This document shows, piece after piece, positions 13,165-36,357 of a stretch of DNA of 64,000 nucleotides. The DNA comes from Gordionus sp. m RMFG-2023 (taxonomy: Eukaryota > Nematomorpha > Gordioida > Chordodea > Parachordodidae), in the NCBI RefSeq assembly GCF_954871325.1, contig NC_088777.1, positions 1,550,001-1,614,000 of the forward strand, in the 5' to 3' direction. The notes beneath the pieces were generated by a model. That model ran no database searches and was not told the DNA's origin. It worked only from the letters and a program-made list of their open reading frames with translations. Numbering within the stretch: position 1 is the first letter of the stretch; each line of letters opens with the position of its first letter. The translations under genes were made by a program, and so were the position numbers.

Positions 13165-13403
13165 CTTCACCCTTAGAAGTCGGTTGAAAGTGCTAACGAT
13201 TGAAAAAACGGCGAACTCCACATTTTAGCCAGAAAAAAACATATTGCCTAAAAGCTTCTAGATTTCGATAATATATGTTCTAGAACCTTTGTTGCTTCTA
13301 TGAGCAAGAATCTTCAGACTCACGTAATATTTTTCTTGAATAAAAATATTGAGTCAGCAGTTTTTTAAAAATCGGCTCAAAAACGAGCAGTTTAACAACT
13401 CTA
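13165..13403. repeat. Family A hAT MITE copy (worn)
   Basis: It carries the family A interior ('ctagatttcgataatat', 'cttctatgagcaagaatctt', 'aaatattgagtcagcag') and the inverted right end 'aaatcggctcaaaaacgagc' plus 'agtttaacaact'. The left terminus has diverged. Confidence 0.65.
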
Positions 13404-13417
13404 CCATGAAATATATG

Positions 13418-13505
13418 TCAGAGACCTGCAGGACCGACCCCAAGCCCGGCCTTTTCTTTAATTTATCCGAGCCGGTCCGGGCCTGATATTTTAAAACCGA
13501 ATATT
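13418..13505. repeat. Family D GC-rich repeat fragment
   Basis: It begins 'cagagacctgcaggaccga' and contains 'aagcccggcc' and 'gagccggtccgggcc' blocks. It directly follows the family A copy. Confidence 0.5.
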
Positions 13506-14234
13506 TGAAATCGTCATTATTAGCAGTAAAAATCAAAAATAAATAAAATATTTTCAAAAAATTTATTAAATTCTAATTATTTTATACTCTCACATTACTT
13601 TATTAAGTATAATTTATTGGCAATTCGATATTTTGGAATGGATAACGTGTCACGTGACATGATACGCGTTTTCCGATCTTGCGTTGATTCTTTTGTTAAT
13701 CCCTCTTTTCTTGGACTCCTCTCTTGGTGTCGAAATATATTATTTTTTAATCATCTGGCGTTTTGGATTTATTATCGTAAGGATTATGATATGATAAATG
13801 GATAAAGAGCCAAAAAAAAATGTCTTGTGCTCCTATTATCTTTGTATTAATATGATTTCTTACAATTTGGTGATGATAGTGCCATTCCGACACAATAAGT
13901 ATTCCTTCCCCTTTCATTACCGTTGAAAATATTTTCTGGAATTTTAAAATAGGACATTCCGATTTTTGGCGGGAGAAAGGAAAAGTTGTGCACACACATA
14001 ATAACCGACTTATCAAAATTTATATAAAAAAAAATTGATATAGATAGATAAATAGATATATATATTTATTTTTTAAAAAAGTAACTTGAGAAATAACTAG
14101 TAACTTTTGCCGTTACATTTAAAAAAAATATATATGACTAGTTAACGGGGGGTCGAAATTTTATTTAAAAAAAAAAACAATATGGACCACGAAGAAATAA
14201 ATCCGCGGAGCTTTAATCCAGGAAACTTCTACGC

Positions 14235-14462
14235 CTCCCTAGGGCCAACAACCGACTTGTGTATTTCCGTCGGCTCGTTTTGAGCCGATTTCCGGAAAAA
14301 AAATATTACGTATTCCTTATACGATTTGGCTCATGGATGGCACAAAGGCTTGAACGTTCTTCTAACTAACCGAGTCCCTAAGCAATATTTTTCCGGCTTA
14401 AAATATCGAGTTATAGCCGTTTTTACGAATCGGCTCAAATCGAGCCGTTCGACAACACTATC
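14235..14462. repeat. Family A hAT MITE copy
   Basis: The left part 'gtcggctcgttttgagccga' and the inverted right part 'aatcggctcaaatcgagccg', then 'ttcgacaacacta', frame a diverged interior. Flanking C-rich runs follow at 14485-14520 and 14590-14640. Confidence 0.65.
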
Positions 14463-15256
14463 CGAAAACCATATAAACCCTCTCAAAAGTTTTACCCCCC
14501 CCCCCTCTCCTCTCCTGTCAAATCGAATTGGCGGATGAAATCCAACTCACCCCTCCCATTTTATTCAAATGAATGGCGTCTTTATGACCATCCCCCCCCC
14601 ATATAATTTTAAGCGCCATCTTGTATCATGACCCCCTCCCCCCACCCCATAGTATATGTCTCTGATTTAGTACATGTAAGAAATCAAATCAGAAAGGAAG
14701 GAAAAAAAATCCTAAGAAATCTAGTAATTTTGAATAAAACCCCGCCAAATTTCATGTTAAAAGAGTTTTCATTAATCTTCTTATATGGAGATGAGCGTTT
14801 TCAAAACATAATGGCGCTATTTTATTTTTTTTTGAATATACAAATCTATCGTGCCGGAGATTATGATTCCCGTAGTATTTACTTCAGAAGATTATTTATT
14901 TGTTTTTTTTTCCTTACGTGCTTATTTCCGGGATTCATGGAAAAATTATAATCTAACAATTTTATCGCAAAATTTTTATCAAAATCCCAAACTCTTTAAA
15001 ATGTGAATCTAACCAATATTTTTGCTGACAATTTCTCATTTTCGCCATCATTTTATAACTTGAGGATCATTATCAAATATTTTGTTAAAATTGAATGTTT
15101 TTTTTTGTTTCTGTTTTCGAAAAAAACAAATTTGTTATTTGTTTTTTTTTTGTTTTATATATTTTGTTTTGTCGTTTTTTTTTAAACATTTTCTTGGTAT
15201 AGTAATATTGTCAAAAACCTCGATTTAGACAATTTTTTTTTAAAAAAAAGGGGGAG

Positions 15257-15988
15257 GGGTAGACCGGGGTAAAACGATTGGTATTTTACATTTTTTTTAC
15301 CTCACAAAAGAGAACAAATTATATATTTATATGTTATCAATCTTTCTACCTTTAATACTTTAGGAGATGTGATTAATTATGCAAACATGTGTCATTTTTG
15401 CCATTTTACCCCGGCGCCAGGGCATAGTGACTAAGCGTCAGGGGTAAAATGGTTAGAATAAAATTGAGCATAACTATATCGTTTTATTGAACCTAATATT
15501 ATCAAAAATAGCGCATTTTGAATGTTCCCCCTTTGCCACCATTCATAAAGTATTTATTCTAAATAACACCCAATATTTTTGCCAAAAGGTTATCTTTTTA
15601 TGTGGTGCCAGACGTTAATATTTTTAAAAAAATTACCTAATTTTACAGCTTGAATCGGACCTAGCATTGTAACCATTTTACCCCGTAGCAACTTTATACC
15701 CCAAGGTTGATATATATTGTGTGAATCGTTATAGCGTGTCTTTCAGTTAAGCTATAAACTTCCGATACATTTTACTTTATAGTTACGGTTTTAAAGGAAC
15801 AAGTATTCAAGTTTTTAAATTCCTAGCTCTTAAAAGGCTTTTTTTTGCCAAAATTTGTCATACCGTAGGGTAAGAAAATTGTATATATAAAATAGGTCTT
15901 CACCACAATCAACTTTAAAGCCCCTCTTACGCTCGGTCAAGAAGGGTTAAGGCTCTATGTAGCGTTATCGTTTTGCCCCGGTCTTCCC
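15257..15988. mobile_element. 0.73-kb terminal-inverted-repeat element, non-autonomous, unclassified
   Basis: The left end has TAGACCGGGGTAAAACGAT from 15260. The right end is its inverted counterpart (ATCGTTTTGCCCCGGTCTT), with about 20 of 22 terminal positions matching. Inside, CCATTTTACCCC (15401-15412) and GGGGTAAAATGG (15441-15452) form a perfect 12-bp inverted repeat with a 28-base spacer, and CCATTTTACCCC recurs near 15672. There is no long reading frame. I see no clear target-site duplication, so the superfamily stays open. Confidence 0.7.
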
Positions 15989-15999
15989 TAATTACCTAA

Positions 16000-17400
16000 G
16001 CTTTTTATAGATTTCGCCAGATGAGCCAAAAAACATCTATCCCATATTTTGTTCGAATTCCCAAGACAAAAAAATTTTTAAAAACTAATCCCAAAATAAG
16101 ATATCTTAACAAAAAAAATGATATTTATGAAAAATAAATTAAATTCATTTATTTTTTGAATTATTTATCAAATCTAATATTAAAAAACATTTTTTTTGGC
16201 ATACCAATGTATTCACCGTTTTGACCAAAATATGTTATTTTGCTATTTTTGATTTAAAAAAAAAATATTAAAATTAAAAATTACCATAATTTGTATTTTA
16301 AAATTTTGGTCTAAAACCTCAAAAAAAAGGGGAAAAATAATACAAAATTGCATTTCGATTTATTACTTGTTAATTAAGCGTAAGTGCCAAGAACACGTGA
16401 CGTAATGCGAATTCTTGAACATGCCACAATAAATTAGTTCCCAAATATAATTCCTTATTTTAAGGGAGGGGGTACCAACCCCCTCCCCTTATCCAATTAG
16501 AGATCAGCTAGGGTCCGGCAGTCTCTTTTTGGGAATTTATTGGAAAATTTTATAAGGCTATTTTGTTCGAAGGGCTCATGTTGCCATCCCCGCCGACCCT
16601 CGTGACTCAGGCTAACTCCTCCCTACCCACCCCTCACCCCCAACACTGTTAGAGAACTCTGGAGTTTGGCGCCTTTTTTTTGTTATTTTTGATTTTCTGG
16701 AAGAAAATGAAAGAGTGGGGAAAAGCATTCATTCAAAACTACCAAGTCGTTAATCAGATATGCTGTTTTTTTTAAATAAAATATATATATAATTCCTTTA
16801 AACATTACTATTTTTAACCACAGCGTTATAGCGTAGCGATCGTTACCCAACAGTAAACGCGACCGAGAAAAAAATTGGAGATTATATAAAGCCCGGTTTA
16901 TTCGTAGCTTAGGAAATCGGAAAAACTTTATTCTTATACGTCAATCATAATCCATAGGAAATATTTATATTTATGTAGTAATTAGCACACCATACTTTAC
17001 TCTTCTGGATCTCAAACAATGCAAGCAATCTCTTTTTTTTAATGATTTCTACAGAATCCAAAATTAAAAAGACGGCCTTACCAGAATCTCTCGCTTGATT
17101 GGTCAATAATTTCTCATTATTGATTGGTTAATATTTTGTCAGTACGAGAAATTGTGTACACAGACGATACTCGAATTAATATTTTTTTAAAAAAATTCAC
17201 TAAATTCTGAATAATATCATCTATCCTCTAACATTACGCGACGTCACGTGATGTGAATGATTGGTCCACATATTTTTTATCGTTTGGCTAATCTCGAAAG
17301 TAAAATATATATTTATACATTTTTATTTTTATGTTTTTTTTGAAGAAATATGGTTAAAAATTCTTTAAGATCTTAATTAAATATGGCCTTGGGGCGAATT
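16000..17400. other. Non-coding stretch upstream of RAPGEF1
   Basis: The DNA is AT-rich with a few C-rich patches (about 16470-16500 and 16590-16650). CCAAT-type sequences ('gattggtcaataa', 'gattggttaat') lie at 17096-17135. I see no exon or recognised repeat. Promoter sequence for the downstream gene could lie here, but nothing specific shows it. Confidence 0.35.
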
Positions 17401-17404
17401 TAAT

Positions 17405-17440
17405 TAAACCATTTTTTTAAAGAAAAAGAAAAAAAGAAAG

Positions 17441-17473
<33 letters not shown>

Positions 17474-17516
17474 GAAAGGAAAGAAAGAAAGAGAGAAAGG
17501 AAGGAAGGAAAGAAAA
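17405..17516 (+). repeat. (GAAA)n/(GA)n microsatellite
   Basis: A purine tract of GAAA units and a central GA run lies about 80 bases upstream of the first RAPGEF1 coding exon. Confidence 0.9.
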
Positions 17517-17597
17517 TAATGATAATAACTCATTTTTCGATTCATCATATCATAAACTTTTTTTTTCTTCAGTTTCCTCCTTCAAATCTCGCGAACC

Positions 17598-29718
<12,121 letters not shown>

Positions 29719-30550
29719 TTCCAAATTATTCCGTTACGCCTCCGCGATTTATCATGATGCCAAGATTTATTTTAGTCCCTTTTTTTTAAATATAATTATT
29801 TCTTTTATTTGCTCACCAATCACGAGTATTAAATTTTTTTTTTTAAAATAATCTTCTCTCCAACATTAATTTGTCCTATCACAGACATCCATCCTAAAAC
29901 TCCAAAAAATGTTTATGATTATCGCAGAACTTATTTTATTTTATCTTAAATTTTCCAATTTGCCCCAGTTCATCATAACCCCGTTTTCTTATCATTTGCA
30001 AAATCGAATTGATATTCTTGCAAGGACTTTAATCTTTCCCATTTTATTTATAAAAAAAATAAATAACCGAACATTTGGGAGGTTAAGGGAAATAAGGCTT
30101 TATTTTTCGGAAAGGAAATATAGTTCTTTACAAGTATTAAATGATAAATCTCATTAATTTTTCTCGCGATTTTGATTGGACATTGTAAAATTATTATATA
30201 TATATATAAATGAATATCTTTTATAATTTAATCAAAAAAGCTATTTTTTATACACATTTAATATATTGAAATTTATATAATGTTAATATTTATAAATATT
30301 AATAGAAATGGTGCATTTAATTGACACTAGCGGAATTAGCCTTCTTTGACCCCCCCCCCCCCCTGTTTGCGTCATTATAATATTTTATGTTTTGAATATA
30401 TATATACATAAATATTATAGTAAAAAAATAAGATACTATTATTTAATTATCATGAAGAATTATATATTCTTTTTTAAAAAATAAAACTTAATTTATTTTA
30501 GACAATTCAAATCTTTATTCTGACAGATATCCCATTTTTTAAAAAAAACA
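29719..30550. other. RAPGEF1 3' flank, no gene seen
   Basis: The DNA is AT-rich. An AATAAA at 30058-30063 is one possible polyadenylation signal among several A-rich candidates. A C run lies at about 30349-30362. No exon or recognised repeat was found before the MITE at 30556. Confidence 0.35.
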
Positions 30551-30555
30551 AGAAT

Positions 30556-30746
30556 AGTGTTGTTAAACGGCTCGTTTTAGCCGCTTCTGAAAAACTGCTA
30601 ACTCTATAATTTAGGCTAGAATAAAATTGCTTAAGCCTCCAGATTTCACTAATAACCGTCTAGACTTTTGTACCATCTATGAGGAAACTCTTCAGGCTTG
30701 CGTAATATTTTTCTGGATAAAATACTGAGTGCCGTTTAACAACACT
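30556..30746. mobile_element. Family A hAT MITE with perfect 8-bp target duplication
   Basis: The element runs AGTGTTGTTAAACGGCTCG ... CGTTTAACAACACT, 191 bp. It is flanked by identical 8-mers ACAAGAAT at 30548-30555 and 30747-30754. Terminal sequence and 8-bp duplication together identify the hAT superfamily. There is no coding capacity. The intact flanks suggest a relatively recent insertion. Confidence 0.88.
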
Positions 30747-31254
30747 ACAAGAATATATATAATTAATAATGTAATTCAAATGAGTATAACTGATTTCAGA
30801 TATTTTTTTATACGAGCATTGTATTTTAAATGTTCCTTAATCCAGAAAATTTGCGACTAGTTGATTTGCATTAATGGGCTCTAAAGTATAATTAAATCCT
30901 TGGATAAGCTGAGTTACGATCACAGGATCCCGATGTCATGTGATCGCAACAGAAATTTTACATGAAAAATCAGGGCTATTATCCTTAAAAGAACAAATGA
31001 ATAATTTAATATTACTAATTATACTTTATATTAAACTACTTTGAGAAATATTATTTAAATTATATAAGGAAAAAAGATTGGTACTTTATTTATTAAATAC
31101 AGTAAATCTTGTCTAATTCAAGTTATTGATGATTCGTATAACTCCATAATTTGACTGTCAATCAGATTCCTGTTTAACTATTGTTAGAGTAAAAATTCTT
31201 TATAAGTTGTGTAAATGAGTGCCCTAATTAGACAAGTTTTACCTAATATTTTAA

Positions 31255-31355
31255 TGGGGTTGTAAACGCTACTTCAATAAAAAAAACTCGTTGCGCTTAA
31301 GAAATGGAACGCATTATCGTTACTCAGGAAAAGGAGCGCGTTACTCGTTACCCAA
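31255..31355. repeat. Fragment of another hAT-like element ('GCGTTACTCGTTACC' type)
   Basis: Paired 'actcgttgcgctt', 'aacgcattatcgttactcag' and 'gcgcgttactcgttaccc' motifs resemble subterminal repeats of animal hAT elements. Boundaries are not defined. Confidence 0.35.
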
Positions 31356-31789
31356 AAATAATATTTTATAAAAATAAGATCATTTAGCAATAAAAATATT
31401 TTAAATTTTTCTATTTTCAAAATTTTGATAAGAATAAACAAGAGCGATAAGTGCTCAGCTGTGCTAAACCACACGTTCAGCTGTTCCAGGTTAAATAGTC
31501 GAGTGTTGATTTAGAGTAAATAGTCTACTAATTTAGTTCGCAACTCGACTTATGAACTGGACGAGACGAGAGTAATTCATAGTGTTGTTAATCGACTGAG
31601 TCGAAAACTGAGTCAAGTTTTGGGTCAAAAAAATCGACCCAAACTGACTTGAGTTATAAACTCAGGTCATGAACTCAAGTCGACTCGAGTCATAAACTCT
31701 CATGAACTCAAGTCGACTCAAGTCATGAACTCAAGTCGACTCAAGTCATCAACTCAAGTTCATAAAATATTCGACTCTAGTCGACTAGA

Positions 31790-33960
31790 GGAATATTTTA
31801 TGTACTTGAGTCGTCGACTAGAGGACGAATATTTTATGAACTTGAGTCGTCGACTAGAGGACGAATATTTCAGATCTATTATTATTTATTATTCATTAAG
31901 ATAGTTTTTATATTTTACTATTTTCGACTTCCAACTTGAGTCGTGACTCGTGAATATAATTATATAGTTGAGTCGACTAGAAGACGAATATTTCTATTTG
32001 AGTCGTCGACTAGAGGACGAATATTTCAAATTTGGTATTATTAATTAAGATATTTTTTGTATTTTACATTTCCTACTTTAGACCTTTATGACTCGTTAAG
32101 TTATTATAAACTATATAGTTGTGTCGGCTAGAGGATCAATAGATCTATGAACTTGAGTCGACTAGAGGACGAATATTTGAAATTAGTATTATTATTTAAG
32201 ATATTTGTTGTTATTTACTTTTTACTTTATAGACCTCCAACTTGAGTTGTGAATACAAAATATATAGTTGTCGACTAGAGGACGAATAGTTCTCTGAACT
32301 TGAGTCGTCAATTTAAGTCTACTAGAGGACGAATATTTCAAATTAATCATTATTTATTTAAAATATTTGTTCTGTTTTTTACATTTTTTTACTTTAGACT
32401 TCTAATTTGAATTGTGAAAACTGAAAAGAATTATATAAATGAGTCGACTAGAGGATGAATATTTCTATTAACTTAAGCCGTCTACTTGAGTCGACTAGAG
32501 GACGAATATTTGAAATTTGGTATTATTAATTAAGATATTTTTTGTATTTTATATTTCCTACTTTAGACCTTCATGACTCGTTAAGTTATTATAAATTTTA
32601 TAGTTGTGTCGACTAGAGGACCAATAGTTCTATGAACTTGAGTCGACTAGAGGACGAATATTTCAAATTAGTTTTTATTATTTAAGATATTTTTTGTTTT
32701 TTACATTTTTTACTTTAGACTTTCATGAGTCGTTAATATAAATTATATAGTTGTGTCGGAGGATCAATAGTTCTATGAACTTGAGTCGACTAGAGGACGA
32801 ATATTTGAAATTTGGTATTATTAATTAAGATATTTTTTGTTTTACATTTTTTACTTTAGACTTTCATGAGTCGTTAATATAAATTATATAGTTGTGTCGA
32901 TTAATCAATAGTTCTATGAACTTGAGTCGACTAGAGGACGAATATTTCAAAATAGATATTATTATTTAAGCTATTTGTTCTGTTATTTACATTTTAAGAC
33001 TTCCAACCTGTGTCGTGAATACAAAATATATAGTTGTTGACTAGAGGACGAATATTTCAAATTAGTTTTTATTATTTAAGATATTTTTTGTTTTTTACAT
33101 TTTTTACTTTAGACTTTCATGAGTCGTTAATATAAATTATATAGTTGTGTCGACTAGAGGATAGTTCTATGAACTTGAGTCGACTAGAGGACGAATATTT
33201 GAAATTTGGTATTATTAATTAAGATATTTTTTGTTTTTTACATTTTTTACTTTAGACTTTCATGAGTCGTTAATATAAATTATATAGTTGTGTCGACTAA
33301 TCAATAGTTCTATGAACTTGAGTCGACTAGAGGACGAATTCAAAATAGATATTATTATTTAAGCTATTTGTTCTGTTATTTACATCTTAAGACTTCCAAC
33401 CTGTGTCGTGAATACAAAATATATAGTTGTCGACTAGAGGACGAATAGTTCTTTGAACTTTTGAGTCGTCAATTTGAGTCGACTAGAGGATGAACTTCTA
33501 ATTAATTATTATTTAAGATATTTGTTCTGTTATTTACATTTTTTTACTTTAGACATCCAACTTGATTTAGGAATACAAATTATATAGTTGAGTCGACTAG
33601 AGGACGAATATTTCTATGAACTTGAGTCATCAACTAGAGGACGAATATTTTATGAACTTGAGTCGTCGACTAGAGGACGAATATTTCAGATCTATTATTA
33701 ATTTTGATAGTTTTTGTATTTTACTACTTTCAACTTCCACTTGAGTCGTGACTCGTGAATATAATTATATAGTTAGTTGAGTCGACTAGAGGACGAATAT
33801 TTCTATAAACTTGAGTCTTCGATTAGAGGACGAATATTTCAAATTAGATATTATTATTTAAGATATTTGTTGTTATTTACTTTTTAATTTAGACCTCCAA
33901 CTTGAGTTGTGAATACAAAATATATAGTTGTCGACTAGAGGACTAATTTCTCTGAACTAG
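31790..33960 (+). repeat. Tandem array of an approximately 150-bp unit with 'GTCGACTAGAGGACGAATAT'
   Basis: About 14 irregular units each combine GTCGACTAGAGGACGAATAT, an A/T block ('attattatttaagatattt', 'tttttactttagac'), 'atgagtcgttaatataa' and 'gaacttgagtcg'. Spacing is about 145-175 bases with indels. Neighbouring units are often more alike than distant ones, as expected for local duplication. The core carries the palindrome GTCGAC. Confidence 0.85.
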
Positions 33961-35238
33961 AGTCTAGTGTTCTTAATTTGCTTGTAAAATTTACGATCCT
34001 TTTATGTGCTCAGGCCGACCCTAGGTCCAGACCCGGGGTCCAGACTCGGGGTTCAGACCCGAGGTCGTGTCGTGTAACGATTTAATGAACAAGTTGATTG
34101 TCGTAAACGATACTTATTTTAATAGAAATGTCAATCAATTTTTATAAATATATATATATTAGTTTTTAATTAATGAAAGCCAGAGTCATTTCTGAAAAAT
34201 AAGTTGTTAATTTTTGTGAAAAAGAAATCATTATTTTTTTTACCTGGTAATTTTTTCATGATATTTTTTGTAATGATAAAAACTATGAAATTTAATAAAA
34301 AAGTGTTTCCTTATTTTATAATTTCGAATTTAACTCTTTAATTCAGTAGTGTTTCTTTTTGAGTTTATTTTTATATTAGAATTTAGTCTCTTTTTTTTAT
34401 ATAATTAATATTAAGTATTTTTTTAATCAAAACTTTCGTTTAATAAGATAATTGTTTTTGTCATTCGGGTTTAATAAATTTGTCAACATGGTAAGGATAT
34501 ATATATTTGGTCATATTAAAAATAGGTCAATATAGACGGGTTGTTGGTTATTGTCGATTAAAATCATAGTTCAATGTAGACGGGTTTTATAAAAAGTTTG
34601 TCAACATGGTAATGATATGGAGAGTTTTCTTCGGTTTGGTTAGTTAAGGAATGTTCTTTGTCTGTTTTGTTAAATGAAGATTTGTGTTAATGTTATCTTA
34701 TATTAAATAAAGTTATATTTTCAATGTAATCAAAACATGTTTGTATATTGTCTGTTATTAAATGAATAGCAAGTTTTTTTTTAATGTAATGAAAAGATAA
34801 TGACAAAAACAAGAGGATAATAGAGAGGTTCAAATGGTAATTATATCAGAAAAATTACTAAACCGAAATTCTAATATAAGAATAAACTCAGAATGAAACC
34901 TATCAAATTAATGAACTAAATTAAAACTTATAAATTAAATGCCACTCGAACTAATTTTTTGGTTTATATCTTTATTAAATAAAAATATTCATCATCTTTG
35001 TTAAATAAAAATATTCATCATATTACAAGGGTCAAAAATTAAAAGCGCAAAATGTTAACATAATTCAAAAAGATTTTATTCAAATTAAAAAATTATCAAA
35101 AAAATCACAAGTTTTCAAAAATTAAAAAGTGATTTTTTTTTTACCAACAAAATATAATATATATTAATTTCTAATATTCAAAAATGACTGACATTTTTCT
35201 AACTAAATACAAAGACATAGATAAAAATATGATTGACA

Positions 35239-35604
35239 TTATCTCATAAATGTATTATTTATGACATGCCACCCCTTTATGGGCTGTGGCACGCCTAACA
35301 ACAAAAAAAAGTATAAATTTAACAGGGGTCGGGGTGCAGCGTATATTTTGTGGAGTCCTCGTGAGAGTAATTGATTCTCCCACAACTCCATATCATCTAT
35401 ACGTGGAGCATCTGCAGAAAAGGCGGAGGTCGTTGGCGTAGGCCCTTGAATACTATCGACCGCTCTTTGAAGAATGTTGTCAATTGGGGGGTTTGAGGTG
35501 CTGCTAGAACTACCGCTGGAGGTGCCAATTAGAGCACCCCGGTTGGCCGACGGAGCTTGTCGCATAGGAGCAAATGGAGCTGGCCCTCGCGTTGAGTCCT
35601 CCAC
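35239..35604 (-). CDS. Unrecognised 121-codon frame inside the 4.5-kb element
   Basis: This is a GC-balanced frame within very AT-rich DNA. The open frame continues a little upstream, to about 35670, with an acceptor-like CTCTAG there, so it may be a terminal exon rather than a complete gene. The peptide is Pro/Ser/Gly-rich (GTSSGSSSSTSNPPIDN), then DNILQRAVDSIQGP, then DMELWENQLLSRGL, and it ends with a hydrophobic patch before TGA-adjacent AT-rich DNA. No transposase motif is visible. It could be captured host sequence or a poorly conserved element protein. Confidence 0.35.
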   Translation of the reverse strand: MEDSTRGPAPFAPMRQAPSANRGALIGTSSGSSSSTSNPPIDNILQRAVDSIQGPTPTTSAFSADAPRIDDMELWENQLLSRGLHKIYAAPRPLLNLYFFLLLGVPQPIKGWHVINNTFMR

Positions 35605-36106
35605 TCTCCTTCGATACTGCCTGGTCGATCGTCCAATGGTATTGTCATTGATAGGGGCTAGAGGCGATCAACGGGAGATATCAACTATTATCCTGTTGTT
35701 TTTGTCATTGGTGACCGAGACTAACAGGATTGTTTCGATTCCAGGGTTATTCGGTATTTCAAGGTAAAAGAAAATATTTTATTTTATATTTTGTATCTCG
35801 CCTCAGAACACAACGCAATCACATGGGTTCGGTTTCCGAATATATTTAGTCATATTGAAAATATGTCAATATAGACGGGTTGTTGGTCATTTTCAGTTGA
35901 AATCATAGTTCAATTTAGACGGGTTTAATAAAATCGGTTTCTGAATATATTTGGTCATATTAAAAATAGGTCAATATAGACGGGTTTATTTTATGAACTT
36001 AAGTTCACGACTTGAGTTTGAGTTAGTCGACATATTCGACTAACGACTCGAGACTCTGAGTCGGATGAACTCGACTTTTTAACAACACTACTAATTTTTA
36101 ATCAAC

Positions 36107-36112
36107 TTTATT
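36107..36112 (-). terminator. Possible CCT7 polyadenylation signal
   Basis: AATAAA on the minus strand lies about 245 bases after the CCT7 stop and just outside the right end of the 4.5-kb element. Chance occurrence is possible. Confidence 0.35.
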
Positions 36113-36357
36113 TTCATAAAATAAACTTCGTAAAGTATAAATGGAGAAAATTTAAGTACAATAACATTGCATATATTTCAATTACAAATGTACATCAATA
36201 AACGACAGAGCTCATTAAGCAAAATAATATCACAAACAATATAACGTAAATTATTATAATTTATCATTGCAACCCTTAGTACAAGTTGCCTTCTTCTCAC
36301 AAAGAATAAATATATGAGAAAAAATTAGATAAAATAAAAGATAAGGCGTTATTTAGT

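Larger units (their letters stand above)
31580..36090. mobile_element. 4.5-kb element with hAT-like ends, filled with internal repeats
   Basis: The left end is TAGTGTTGTTAATCGACTGA and the right end, inverted, is TAGTGTTGTTAAAAAGTCGA. The first 12 bases are identical and are shared with MITE families A and B. Both ends continue into repeated GAGTC/GACTC motifs. Flanking 8-mers (gtaattca, ctaatttt) match only 5 of 8, so the target duplication is unproven. The inside consists of the array at 31790-33960, AT-rich DNA with dispersed 'gtcaatatagacgggtt' repeats near 34540, 34575, 35870 and 35975, and one GC-balanced frame on the minus strand. No recognisable transposase is present, so it would depend on another hAT element. 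Its right end lies only 17 bases from the putative CCT7 polyadenylation signal. Confidence 0.65.

Noticed and set aside
14628-14951. A 107-codon plus-strand frame
   Set aside because: Its residues reflect A/T-rich codons, and it has no splice context or recognisable motif.
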